Positions 1 to 6,193 of a DNA stretch of 26,556 bases are shown piece by piece. The number at the start of each line of letters is the position of its first letter. The stretch's first letter is position 1. The DNA is taken from positions 1 through 26,556 of the forward strand of contig CAZJOD010000037.1 in the NCBI GenBank assembly GCA_964547525.1. Direction: 5' to 3'. The position numbers were made by a program, and so were the translations under genes. Source of the stretch: CAZJOD01 sp964547525. Its GTDB lineage: Bacteria > Bacillota > Clostridia > JAAYHZ01. The notes beneath the pieces were generated by a model. The model made no database searches. It was not told the DNA's origin and worked only from the letters and a program-made list of their open reading frames with translations.

Positions 1-713
1 ATTCTTTACCGGATTCAACCGAAGAATTTTTTGAACTCATAACATACTCCATAAAAGAATGGATAAATAACAAAATAGAGGTGGTTTGGTTAACAATACC
101 CGAAAAAAAATCATTTCTGATACAAACAGCTCTTTCCGAGGGATTCACATTTCATCATACCGAAAAGGAAAAGCTTGTACTGGTAAGAAAGATGCACCCT
201 GAAGCCTTCGTAGTTCCATACGCCACACACTATATAGGAACCGGCGGAATAGTTATCGATCAAAACAATAGGATATTGGTAGTCCGTGAAAATTATGGGA
301 ACAAGGCTGCAGTACATTATAAGCTTCCCGGGGGAACCGTAGAGGAAAACGAGCATATAAAAGACTGTGTAATCAGGGAAGTCTTTGAAGAAACAGGTAT
401 TAAGACAGAGTTCGTCTCATTAATTTGCTTCAGACATAAACATGATTACAGATTCGGTAAGTCTGACATTTACTTTTTATGTCTGTTAAAACCCATAAGT
501 ATAGATATAATAGTCAAAAGTGAAGAAATAGCCGAGTCTTTATGGATGGATTTAGATACATACCTAAGCCACAAAAATGTACATGCTTTAAATAAAGAAA
601 TTGTCCGAGCCGCATTGACAAAAAAAGTTTTATTAAATAAAGATATTGAAGGCTACGAGGTGGATAAATCGATTTTTGAAATTTATTTACCCTGCCAAAA
701 CTCCGCCGATTAA
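1..713 (+). CDS. Nudix hydrolase, NUDT6-like (5' end outside window)
   Basis: The reading frame is open from the first complete codon (position 3) to the TAA at 711-713, so the gene begins upstream. A GTG at 81 is possible, but it lies inside a conserved domain and has no good ribosome binding site, so it is probably not the start. The visible protein has two parts. The first (about 1-230) resembles the pre-Nudix domain of animal NUDT6 and plant NUDX proteins, with VWLTIP, GFTFHH and the ATHYIGTGG junction. The second is a Nudix fold with a complete Nudix box at 333-401 (G-x5-E-x7-REVFEETGI), whose glutamates bind the catalytic metal. FGKSDIYFLCLLKP and WMDL further on also match NUDT6. Nudix enzymes cleave nucleoside diphosphates linked to another group; the substrate here cannot be told. 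The family call is firm, the substrate unknown. Confidence 0.9.
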   Translation, partial: SLPDSTEEFFELITYSIKEWINNKIEVVWLTIPEKKSFLIQTALSEGFTFHHTEKEKLVLVRKMHPEAFVVPYATHYIGTGGIVIDQNNRILVVRENYGNKAAVHYKLPGGTVEENEHIKDCVIREVFEETGIKTEFVSLICFRHKHDYRFGKSDIYFLCLLKPISIDIIVKSEEIAESLWMDLDTYLSHKNVHALNKEIVRAALTKKVLLNKDIEGYEVDKSIFEIYLPCQNSAD

Positions 714-749
714 AAAAAGACCCGCGGCCGCATCGAGCATCCCCGGGCC
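712..749 (-). terminator. Second minus-strand terminator-like hairpin
   Basis: Read on the minus strand, GGCCCG (749-744) can pair with CGGGTC (724-719) with one G-U pair, and seven T follow (718-712). The 19-base loop is long. Overlapping GC palindromes (CCGCGG, GCGGCCGC, CCCGGG, GCCGGC) sit in and beside it. It is downstream of another terminator and would stop minus-strand transcripts before they run antisense into the Nudix gene. Confidence 0.45.
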
Positions 750-752
750 GGC

Positions 753-785
753 GTACATTTTTAAAATCGAGTTTTAAAAGTGTAC
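753..785. repeat. 14-bp inverted repeat, AT-rich
   Basis: Arms 753-766 (GTACATTTTTAAAA) and 772-785 (TTTTAAAAGTGTAC) pair over 14 bases with one G-U or mismatch, around the loop TCGAG. On the plus strand it lies 40 bases past the Nudix stop and its second arm holds T4, so it may end the Nudix transcript. It sits between two GC-rich hairpins. Confidence 0.5.
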
Positions 786-789
786 CTAT

Positions 790-827
790 AAAAAAAGGGC
801 TGCGCGGGGGATCAGAACCGCGCAACC
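790..827 (-). terminator. Rho-independent terminator of the Met/Tyr-rich gene
   Basis: On the minus strand GGTTGCGCGG (827-818) pairs with CCGCGCAGCC (807-798) with one mismatch, over a 10-base loop, and is followed by a run of T (796-790). It starts about 20 bases after the stop codon of the gene that ends at 849, the usual place for an intrinsic terminator. Confidence 0.8.
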
Positions 828-848
828 TTAAAGAAACGAAGGGTGGAA

Positions 849-1118
849 TTACATACTTTTCAATGTCGGGGGCGTTGGTATACCTCCCGTATACATTTCA
901 TTTGATTCCACCGGTAAAGCGGGCATTTTTCCACCTTCTTCGTAATACATACACATTCTATAATGATATTGAGCCATCATCATGCAATGTTCATACATTT
1001 TTCTATAACAATCGGACATATTTTTATAATGCATAAACTTTTCATAATGGTATACATACATTCTATCTTTATCATCATCCGGTAAACCGGGAGCCATAGC
1101 TATACTTTCGAATTCCAT
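849..1118 (-). CDS. Small Met/Tyr-rich protein, possible spore-coat component
   Basis: This 89-residue protein has no family that I recognise. I chose the ATG at 1118 because AGAGGTGG (1130-1123) lies just upstream; the frame stays open to 1181 but without a ribosome binding site there. Composition is extreme: about 14 Met, 11 Tyr, 4 His and 3 Cys, packed into the middle (for example CMMMAQYHYRMCMYY). The start is acidic (LPDDDKD) and the tail is Pro/Gly-rich. No signal peptide or membrane segment is seen. Tyr- and Met-rich small proteins are common in clostridial spore coats, and a CATATACTG (1168-1160) upstream resembles a sporulation sigma E/K -10 element, so a coat role is a reasonable inference only. 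The gene has its own terminator. Confidence 0.75.
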   Translation of the reverse strand: MEFESIAMAPGLPDDDKDRMYVYHYEKFMHYKNMSDCYRKMYEHCMMMAQYHYRMCMYYEEGGKMPALPVESNEMYTGGIPTPPTLKSM

Positions 1119-1292
1119 CCGACCACCTCTTGTTAAAACCGCAACTTTTATTATGTTAACAGTATATGAAAAGTTCGACATCTAAGTTACAAACATAAGT
1201 TATTAATTGAATTAAAGATTTCACTGTAAAAACTCATAAACTGAACTGTAATTGAAATCTGTAACGGCTCAACTTGCTTTTTTTTAACTGTC

Positions 1293-1347
1293 GTGGTCAA
1301 CGCGACGTCCTGTCGCTGACCACTCAAAACGACGTCCTATCGTTTTG
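1293..1347. repeat. Two tandem hairpins with a shared loop
   Basis: Hairpin 1: GTGGTCA (1293-1299), a 2-base bulge, GCGAC (1302-1306), loop GTCCT, GTCGC (1312-1316), TGACCAC (1317-1323). Hairpin 2: CAAAACGA (1325-1332), loop CGTCCTA, TCGTTTTG (1340-1347). Both carry GACGTCCT followed by (G/A)TCG at the tip, so they are repeats of one element with different stems. On the minus strand the loops expose AGGAC. Function unknown. Confidence 0.8.
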
Positions 1348-1542
1348 CCAGTTTAAATACTGCATTTTCACCAACAGATTTTGCAATTACAGTCCAATGT
1401 TTATTCGCTCTTTTGCAGTAAAAATAGTTAATGCAATAGAATCATTAAATAATTTGGGAATAGTTCGGGAAATATGTAGAAATATTTAACTTTACATATA
1501 TACATATGATTTTCAGGTAAAAATTAATACTGTAAACGGGGG

Positions 1543-1571
1543 TTATAAATATTCTCAATATATCGTATAAT
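1543..1571 (+). promoter_or_regulatory. Candidate sigma-A promoter of the 59-residue protein
   Basis: TATAAT at 1566-1571 is a perfect -10 box. TTATAA at 1543-1548, 17 bases before it, is a weak -35 box (3 of 6). The predicted transcript would start near 1578, leaving room for the ribosome binding site at 1591-1598 and the ATG at 1602. Confidence 0.4.
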
Positions 1572-1601
1572 GTTATTACATGAACAACATGGGAGGGGAA
1601 A

Positions 1602-1781
1602 ATGACTAAAGGGGAAAATGTAAAAGAAGTTGTTAATGAAAATCAAATAACAACACAAAAACAAAATAATAAAACGCAGAAAGGTCGGTTTACTGTTATA
1701 AAGCTGCTTTTATTATTTGTTATTGTCGGATGTATAGCAGTTGTAGGATATATCTGCTATTTTATCCGCGGGCTCTTATAG
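1602..1781 (+). CDS. Small single-pass membrane protein, 59 residues
   Basis: The gene begins at ATG 1602 behind a strong GGGAGGGG (1591-1598) and ends at TAG 1779-1781. Residues 1-30 are polar and rich in Asn, Gln and Lys. Residues 31-55 form one hydrophobic segment (FTVIKLLLLFVIVGCIAVV...), and the end is RGLL. This fits a single-pass protein with a cytoplasmic N-terminus. I do not recognise a family. It converges on the coiled-coil gene ending at 1798, only 16 bases away and with no clear terminator between them. The good ribosome binding site, the -10 box and the sensible protein make it more than a chance frame. Confidence 0.65.
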   Translation: MTKGENVKEVVNENQITTQKQNNKTQKGRFTVIKLLLLFVIVGCIAVVGYICYFIRGLL

Positions 1782-1797
1782 TAAATACATATGTACT

Positions 1798-2235
1798 CTA
1801 TCTTAATTCAGACCTGTTTTGTTCAATAATTTTAATGTTCTGTTTTAATGTTTGTTCGATTCCGGCTAAAAGGTTATCCGCATATTCTCTCGAACTCAAG
1901 CGTATTTCCCTGGCATGTTTTTGTGATTCGGCAATTGTTTGATTTGCTTGCTCGTAGGCTTTTTTGGTTATTTCGTGTTCATTAATCAAAGATAATACTT
2001 TATTTTCAGCGTCTTCAACTATTTTTTCAGCTTCTGACCTAGCTTCGGTCAAAATACGCTCACGTTCTTCTTTAACCCATTTCGCTTGTTTTATATCATC
2101 CGGTACTCTTTCTTTTAACTCACTGATATAATCCAAAATCTCATCCCTATCAACCAGGCACTTACCTGAAAGTGGAACCGAAGTACTGTTTGTCACAATT
2201 TCCTCTAGTGTATCCAATATTTTTAAAATTTCCAT
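1798..2235 (-). CDS. Coiled-coil protein, V-type ATPase subunit H-like
   Basis: This 145-residue soluble protein is dominated by charged helix. Residues about 50-135 are rich in Glu, Lys, Ala and Gln (EARSEAEKIVEDAENKV, QTIAESQKHAREIRLSS), as in F-type b or V-type H stalk subunits and DivIVA-like proteins. There is no membrane segment. I chose ATG 2235 over ATG 2256 because GGGAG lies seven bases before it; the upstream ATG would contain that site. In Clostridia a protein of this type commonly follows coaD, and here the gap to coaD is 24 bases, so it is probably the last gene of the trmL-rsmD-coaD operon. A link to a real ATPase is not supported, since no other subunit is nearby. Function unknown. 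Confidence 0.8.
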   Translation of the reverse strand: MEILKILDTLEEIVTNSTSVPLSGKCLVDRDEILDYISELKERVPDDIKQAKWVKEERERILTEARSEAEKIVEDAENKVLSLINEHEITKKAYEQANQTIAESQKHAREIRLSSREYADNLLAGIEQTLKQNIKIIEQNRSELR

Positions 2236-2259
2236 GTTTTTTCTCCCTTCTTTCATATG

Positions 2260-2757
2260 TCATCGATTTCCTATTCTTTTTTCTTCACATAATGAAATAA
2301 TATCGTTTTTAATACAATCAGGAACCATCCCTGTAATATCTCCGTTATTTAGTAAAAGCTCTCTCACCGCTGCAGAACTAATATAAGAATAATCCGCATT
2401 TGTCATAATAAATAATGTTTCAAGGTTAGGATTTAGTTTTCTATTTAATAAAGCCATCTGAAACTCAAATTCAAAATCCGATAAAGCTCTCAGACCTCTA
2501 ACTAATGCTGTTGCGTTTTTACTTCTGGCAAATTCTTCGGTAAGCCCGGTAAAACTTTCTATCTTAATAGATTTATAGTCCATAAAAACTTTATTTAACA
2601 GCATTATTTTTTCTTCTAAAGTAAAAAACGATTTTTTAGCCTTATTATCCCCAACTGCAACAATCAAGTTGTCACAATGAACCAACGCTCTTAAAATAAT
2701 ATCATAATGCCCGTTTGTAATAGGATCAAAGCTTCCCGGACACACAAATGTGGCCAT
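2260..2757 (-). CDS. coaD: Phosphopantetheine adenylyltransferase
   Basis: CoaD transfers AMP from ATP to 4'-phosphopantetheine to give dephospho-CoA, the fourth step of coenzyme A synthesis, in the cytoplasm. The 165 residues match the family length of about 160. The start CPGSFDPITNGH carries the nucleotidyltransferase motif, with His17 of TNGH contacting ATP phosphates. VRGLRALSDFEFE (86-98) and ISSAAVR (126-132) are the other conserved motifs. The ATG at 2757 follows GGAAAGGATGA. It is 23 bases downstream of rsmD, the usual partner in Firmicutes. Nothing is odd about it. Confidence 0.97.
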   Translation of the reverse strand: MATFVCPGSFDPITNGHYDIILRALVHCDNLIVAVGDNKAKKSFFTLEEKIMLLNKVFMDYKSIKIESFTGLTEEFARSKNATALVRGLRALSDFEFEFQMALLNRKLNPNLETLFIMTNADYSYISSAAVRELLLNNGDITGMVPDCIKNDIISLCEEKRIGNR

Positions 2758-2780
2758 AAATTCATCCTTTCCATAATTAT

Positions 2781-3323
2781 TTATCTTGTATTATATACAG
2801 TTATTTTGCTGCCGCCATATAAATACTCTTTTCGTATATGGATGCAGTTGTAATCATCTTTTAAAATATCTTCCCTGCTACTTTCACAAACAATTACACC
2901 TTTTTTGGTAATTATATCATTAACATCAATAATTGATAAACATTTTTGTATAAAATTTCTATCATACGGAGGATCAATTAATATTATATCAAACTTATCA
3001 TGAGTTTGCTCTAAATAAGATAATGAATCCATACAAATAATTTCACTTTTTTCAAGTAAACCGGTTTTCTCTAAATTTTTTTTAGTTACATCCAATGATG
3101 ATCTTTTATTATCAATAAAGACACATCGGGCTGCTCCCCTGCTTAGTGCCTCTATACCCAAAGCTCCCGTTCCGGAAAAAAGGTCCAAAACATTGGCCAT
3201 GATGACTTTGTCATATAAAATAGAAAAAACCGCTTCTTTTATCCTATCTGTTGTAGGTCTGATTTCATCACCTTTTATAGGGAGTAACTTAAGCCCTTTT
3301 GCCGAACCTGATATAACTCTCAT
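2781..3323 (-). CDS. rsmD: 16S rRNA (guanine966-N2)-methyltransferase
   Basis: RsmD methylates the exocyclic amine of G966 in 16S rRNA, using S-adenosylmethionine, in small-subunit assembly. The 180-residue protein opens with MRVISGSAKG and RPTTDRIKEAVFSIL, typical of the family. It has the SAM-binding loop DLFSGTGALGIEA (47-59), the acidic end of strand 2 (VFIDNK) and the catalytic DPPY (117-120). The start codon overlaps the stop of trmL (ATGA, 3320-3323), which indicates translational coupling. coaD follows after 23 bases. Confidence 0.95.
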   Translation of the reverse strand: MRVISGSAKGLKLLPIKGDEIRPTTDRIKEAVFSILYDKVIMANVLDLFSGTGALGIEALSRGAARCVFIDNKRSSLDVTKKNLEKTGLLEKSEIICMDSLSYLEQTHDKFDIILIDPPYDRNFIQKCLSIIDVNDIITKKGVIVCESSREDILKDDYNCIHIRKEYLYGGSKITVYNTR

Positions 3324-3835
3324 ACTTGCCCCTTTAAATGACCGTGCTTTGTAAAACCTTTAAAATCCATTTGTCTATATGCTTCATATAAAACTATAGA
3401 TACGGAATTGGCAAGATTCAAAGAACGGATATCGCCAATCATTGGAATTCTAATACATGACCCATAATTTTCTTTTAATAAATCTTCCGGTAAGCCTTTT
3501 GTTTCTTTACCAAAAACAAAAAATGATCCGGGTTCATATTTTATTTCATAATAATTTTTAGAAGCTTTTGTAGTACAATAGTAAAAAGTATCTAAAATAT
3601 ATTTTTCTCTTAATTGTTGAAAATTATCATAATATCTTATATCCACTTCATTCCAATAATCTAAACCTGCGCGTTTTAAATATCTGTCACTTACAGAAAA
3701 TCCAAGTGGTTTTACCAAATGTAATATACTACCGGTTGCAGCACATGTTCTGACTATATTACCTGTATTCTGCGGTATTTCAGGTTCAACCAGCACAACA
3801 TTTAACTTTTTTTTATCATCGTGCAATTCCTTCAT
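3320..3835 (-). CDS. trmL: tRNA (cytidine/uridine-34 2'-O)-methyltransferase
   Basis: This 171-residue SPOUT-family enzyme would methylate the ribose of the wobble base in tRNA-Leu isoacceptors. Motifs are in order: EPEIPQNTGNIVRTCAATG (17-35), FGKETKGLP (108-116) and IPMIGDIRSLNLANSVSI (130-147). The last two form the trefoil-knot SAM site. The ATG at 3835 is only one base after AAGGAG, unusually close, so the start is slightly uncertain. It is the first gene of an operon with rsmD, coaD and the coiled-coil gene. No convincing promoter was found in the 87-base gap upstream. The target nucleoside is inferred from the family. Confidence 0.92.
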   Translation of the reverse strand: MKELHDDKKKLNVVLVEPEIPQNTGNIVRTCAATGSILHLVKPLGFSVSDRYLKRAGLDYWNEVDIRYYDNFQQLREKYILDTFYYCTTKASKNYYEIKYEPGSFFVFGKETKGLPEDLLKENYGSCIRIPMIGDIRSLNLANSVSIVLYEAYRQMDFKGFTKHGHLKGQV

Positions 3836-3884
3836 ACTCCTTAACCTAATTATTATTTTTCTATACTACCTTAATCACCTGCTA

Positions 3885-3913
3885 TAGATCCGGTTTTTAA
3901 TAAACCATATCTA
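3885..3913 (-). terminator. Weak hairpin after the DUF362 gene
   Basis: TAGATCCGGTTT (3885-3896) and AAACCATATCTA (3902-3913) pair over 12 positions with two mismatches around the loop TTAAT. It lies 10 bases past the stop of the DUF362 gene but lacks a run of T, so its role as a terminator is doubtful. Confidence 0.25.
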
Positions 3914-3922
3914 ATATATAAC

Positions 3923-5089
3923 TTAATTTGCCTTTTTACCATTTAAAAAGCTGCCTGCTAAAAAGCGTCTTTTTATAGTTACCGCTCCTTCCGGGCATAA
4001 CTCCTGGCAACAAAAGCATCGTATACATTTACTCAAATCAACATCAGGCAGATTTTCGTTCATACATATGACTTTTGGAGGACAATTCTTTGCACATATA
4101 CCACACCCTATACATTTATCCATATGAAACCTAGGATACGGAGTAAACATTTTAAATATTCTACCATATACTGTTTTTTTGGTAAAATCCGATCTGTGGA
4201 TGCTGTCATAAGGTGGTGTTTTAAAATCTTTAACTATATTAGATTTTAAATTTAATCCGATTATATCAATCTCGTTAATGTCCTTTTTACATAAACCCCT
4301 TTCCATTCCACAATTTAATATAGGAATATAGTCGGGTTTTATACCCACAAGTGAAGCTGCAACCATATCAACATCAAAACCATTATCTGCTCCAATGACA
4401 AAACCTATATCTCTAGGAGTTCCATTGGCAGGTCCCATACCTTCCATAGCTGTTATCGCATCCATTATTATAAGACCCGGTTTGACACTTAAGTAAATAT
4501 CAATTAAAGTATTTGCAAAATCCATATATTGAGCCATTCTAAGATGGTATTCGGCCTTTTGTGTTCCGGGAATTGCTCCAAACATATTTTTTACGGCACC
4601 GGTATAAAACATTTGACCGTGAGTTTTCAGTTTAGGTATATCAATAATTAAATCCGACTCAACCAAAGGCTTTAAAACCGTAAGCTTTTTTAAAAACATA
4701 CCGTCCTTGTTATCTATATCTGTTATGGCTGTATCGTAATTTAGTTCTATACCGGCTTCCTCGGCAATACGGGTCATTCCACATCCTGAATAGACGGCCT
4801 TTAGCATTGCAACAGAATACGGTCCACCCGGGCTTTCAACAATTTTTACCGTCGCTCCCGCTTCCTTTACAATCGAGGCTATGGCATACACTATTTCAGG
4901 GTGTGTTGCAGCTGCTGTTTCCGGTGCCTTCCTGGTTAACAAATTAGGTTTTAAAGCAACTTTCATTCCGGGTTTTATAAATTTATTCACACCACCCAAA
5001 TTGTCAAACGTTTTTCTAATTGTTTTTACTACTTGTTCTCTATCGTATGACGCACATCCTAATAATGAAACTCTATTCAAATCCATCAT
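3923..5089 (-). CDS. DUF362 protein with C-terminal 2x[4Fe-4S] ferredoxin domain
   Basis: Residues about 20-310 are a DUF362 domain (KPNLL, IVESPGG, DIPKLKTHGQMFYTGAVKNMFG, DAITAMEG, GADNGFDVD). The end is a bacterial ferredoxin domain with two clusters: C326, C329, C332, C336 and C355, C358, C361, C365, plus an extra C360. Proteins of this design are common in anaerobes; they are presumed redox or iron-sulfur proteins, but no precise reaction is established. No signal peptide is present. The first ATG (5089) touches the GAAAGG ribosome binding site, so the real start may be ATG 5086 or TTG 5080. It is transcribed alone from a good promoter at 5244-5272, with a leader of about 150 bases. Confidence 0.9.
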   Translation of the reverse strand: MMDLNRVSLLGCASYDREQVVKTIRKTFDNLGGVNKFIKPGMKVALKPNLLTRKAPETAAATHPEIVYAIASIVKEAGATVKIVESPGGPYSVAMLKAVYSGCGMTRIAEEAGIELNYDTAITDIDNKDGMFLKKLTVLKPLVESDLIIDIPKLKTHGQMFYTGAVKNMFGAIPGTQKAEYHLRMAQYMDFANTLIDIYLSVKPGLIIMDAITAMEGMGPANGTPRDIGFVIGADNGFDVDMVAASLVGIKPDYIPILNCGMERGLCKKDINEIDIIGLNLKSNIVKDFKTPPYDSIHRSDFTKKTVYGRIFKMFTPYPRFHMDKCIGCGICAKNCPPKVICMNENLPDVDLSKCIRCFCCQELCPEGAVTIKRRFLAGSFLNGKKAN

Positions 5090-5243
5090 CCTTTCAGGTT
5101 TGAACTATACACTTTTAAAAGCATTTAATTCAATTTCATTATAAACTTCATTTTACTTTATATTTATATCAACCTATATAAAAATATATCTGTATAAATT
5201 TTTTTCATTCTTAATACATTTTCAAATCATTCAAATATTTCAT

Positions 5244-5272
5244 ATTATAACATATAGAAAATATTGTGTCGA
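5244..5272 (-). promoter_or_regulatory. Sigma-A promoter of the DUF362 gene
   Basis: On the minus strand TCGACA (5272-5267, 5 of 6 to TTGACA), a 17-base spacer and TATAAT (5249-5244, perfect) form a near-consensus promoter. Transcription would begin near 5237, giving an untranslated leader of about 150 bases. Confidence 0.75.
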
Positions 5273-5277
5273 GTAAC

Positions 5278-5328
5278 ATAAAAGTTGCATATTTCGCTTT
5301 TGTTATGCTTTTACTATGCAGCTTTTAT
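5278..5328. repeat. Imperfect 14-bp inverted repeat next to promoter
   Basis: Arms 5278-5291 (ATAAAAGTTGCATA) and 5315-5328 (TATGCAGCTTTTAT) match with one difference and are 23 bases apart. The repeat starts six bases upstream of the -35 box of the DUF362 promoter, a position that suits an activator or operator site. No regulator is identified. Confidence 0.5.
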
Positions 5329-5454
5329 AAGTAAAGTTTGTGTGGTCTAATAATAATAAATAAAAATCCCTAAGAAGAAATTAAAGAAACTTTAATTATG
5401 ACTTAACTGAAATAAAATAAAATATTTACAGTTGGATCCAATTATGACTTATGT

Positions 5455-5488
5455 AAAAAAAGTATGTTTGTAAAAACATACTTTTTTT
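5455..5488 (-). terminator. Terminator of the DUF2680-like gene
   Basis: GTATGTTT (5462-5469), loop GTAA and AAACATAC (5474-5481) form a perfect 8-bp stem, extended by seven A and seven T on the flanks. It begins three bases after the stop codon of the gene ending at 5492. It is symmetric, so it could work in both directions. Confidence 0.85.
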
Positions 5489-5491
5489 ATT

Positions 5492-6061
5492 TTATTGATC
5501 AAATCCTATTTTACTAATATGATCGGTGACGTCGGCTAATATTTTATCCGCTTTTTCTTGTGTTATTACTCCGTTTTCAACTTTTTCTTTCAACCTCATG
5601 GCGGTATCGTTAATTACCGCTTCTTTAAATTCATTTAAAACACCTTCACTATATGCAAGCTGCCATATGGTTTTATCTTGTTGTTCACATTTTGTTTTAA
5701 CTTCATCAATACTCAAACTTGTAATGCTTGCATATAATCTAATTAATCTTTCCTGTCTTTCCTGCATCATTCTGACTTTTTCATCTCTTCTTTTTTCCTG
5801 TGCATCTACCTTTTTTCGAGTAAATTTTTTATAGATAATATCTTCATCACTATCTTTTATTTGCTTTTCCAATTCTTTTATTTTGACCTTCGCTTGTTCT
5901 TTGGTTACATCACCGTCTTTTACTCTTTGCTCCATTAAGGCTTTATAAAAATCCAGCCATTCCTTTTCAACCTTCGACATATTTCCCGCCGCATATACTA
6001 CAGTATTTACTGTAAAAAATATTACTAATAAAAATATAAAAAGTTTAAACTTCTTAGTCAT
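5492..6061 (-). CDS. Secreted helical protein, DUF2680-like
   Basis: This 189-residue protein has a clear signal peptide: MTKKFK, a hydrophobic core (LFIFLLVIFFTVNTVV) and cleavage near YAAG. The mature part is charged and helical, with two copies of a helix pair typical of DUF2680-like proteins: residues about 32-70 (EQRVKDGDVTKEQAKVKIKELEKQI) and about 155-185 (EKVENGVITQEKADKILADV). The centre is rich in Arg, Lys and Glu. It would act outside the membrane; its role is unknown. GGAGG precedes ATG 6061 by seven bases. The 3' arm of an 18-bp inverted repeat (6072-6175) ends on the first base of that GGAGG. It follows the lipase-like gene by 132 bases and has its own terminator. Confidence 0.8.
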   Translation of the reverse strand: MTKKFKLFIFLLVIFFTVNTVVYAAGNMSKVEKEWLDFYKALMEQRVKDGDVTKEQAKVKIKELEKQIKDSDEDIIYKKFTRKKVDAQEKRRDEKVRMMQERQERLIRLYASITSLSIDEVKTKCEQQDKTIWQLAYSEGVLNEFKEAVINDTAMRLKEKVENGVITQEKADKILADVTDHISKIGFDQ

Positions 6062-6071
6062 TGTTTACCTC

Positions 6072-6175
6072 CGATATAACTATTTTTATTATTATTAACT
6101 TTTGTTCAATATCTTATATGGTCTTTTTTTTGGTAATTAAAAATATTTTTTTATAACATAAAAATAGTTATATCG
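6072..6175. repeat. Perfect 18-bp inverted repeat beside a ribosome binding site
   Basis: Arms 6072-6089 (CGATATAACTATTTTTAT) and 6158-6175 (ATAAAAATAGTTATATCG) are exact reverse complements, 68 bases apart, in the gap between two minus-strand genes. In minus-strand RNA the second arm ends on the first G of the GGAGG (6072-6068) serving the gene at 5492-6061. The first arm begins 19 bases after the stop of the lipase-like gene. The loop is too long for an ordinary intrinsic terminator. Confidence 0.9.
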
Positions 6176-6193
6176 TCTAAATCATTTTAACTT

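Larger units (their letters stand above)
1119..1601. other. Gene-free spacer, 483 bases
   Basis: The spacer lies between divergently read small genes. It contains the upstream region of the minus-strand Met/Tyr-rich gene, two tandem hairpins at 1293-1347, and a candidate promoter for the plus-strand small membrane protein. An open frame at 1274-1489 runs through the hairpins, lacks a ribosome binding site and looks spurious. The rest is plain AT-rich sequence in which I see nothing. Confidence 0.7.
5090..5491. other. Gene-free spacer, 402 bases
   Basis: The spacer holds the leader and promoter of the DUF362 gene (5244-5272), an imperfect 14-bp inverted repeat just upstream of that promoter (5278-5328), a 12-base direct repeat AATTATGACTTA (5394-5405 and 5440-5451), and the terminator of the neighbouring secreted-protein gene (5455-5488). 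No plausible small gene was found on either strand. Confidence 0.7.

Noticed and set aside
719..752. Cluster of rare-cutter restriction palindromes as cloning-linker contamination
   Set aside because: The bases lie within plausible hairpin stems next to T runs and between natural genes; nothing vector-like flanks them.
1274..1489. 71-codon plus-strand open frame
   Set aside because: No ribosome binding site, it runs through the tandem hairpins, and the protein (Cys- and Phe-rich, no pattern) looks random.
6072..6175. Miniature inverted-repeat transposable element
   Set aside because: No target-site duplication is visible at the ends and there is only one copy in the window; kept as an inverted repeat only.
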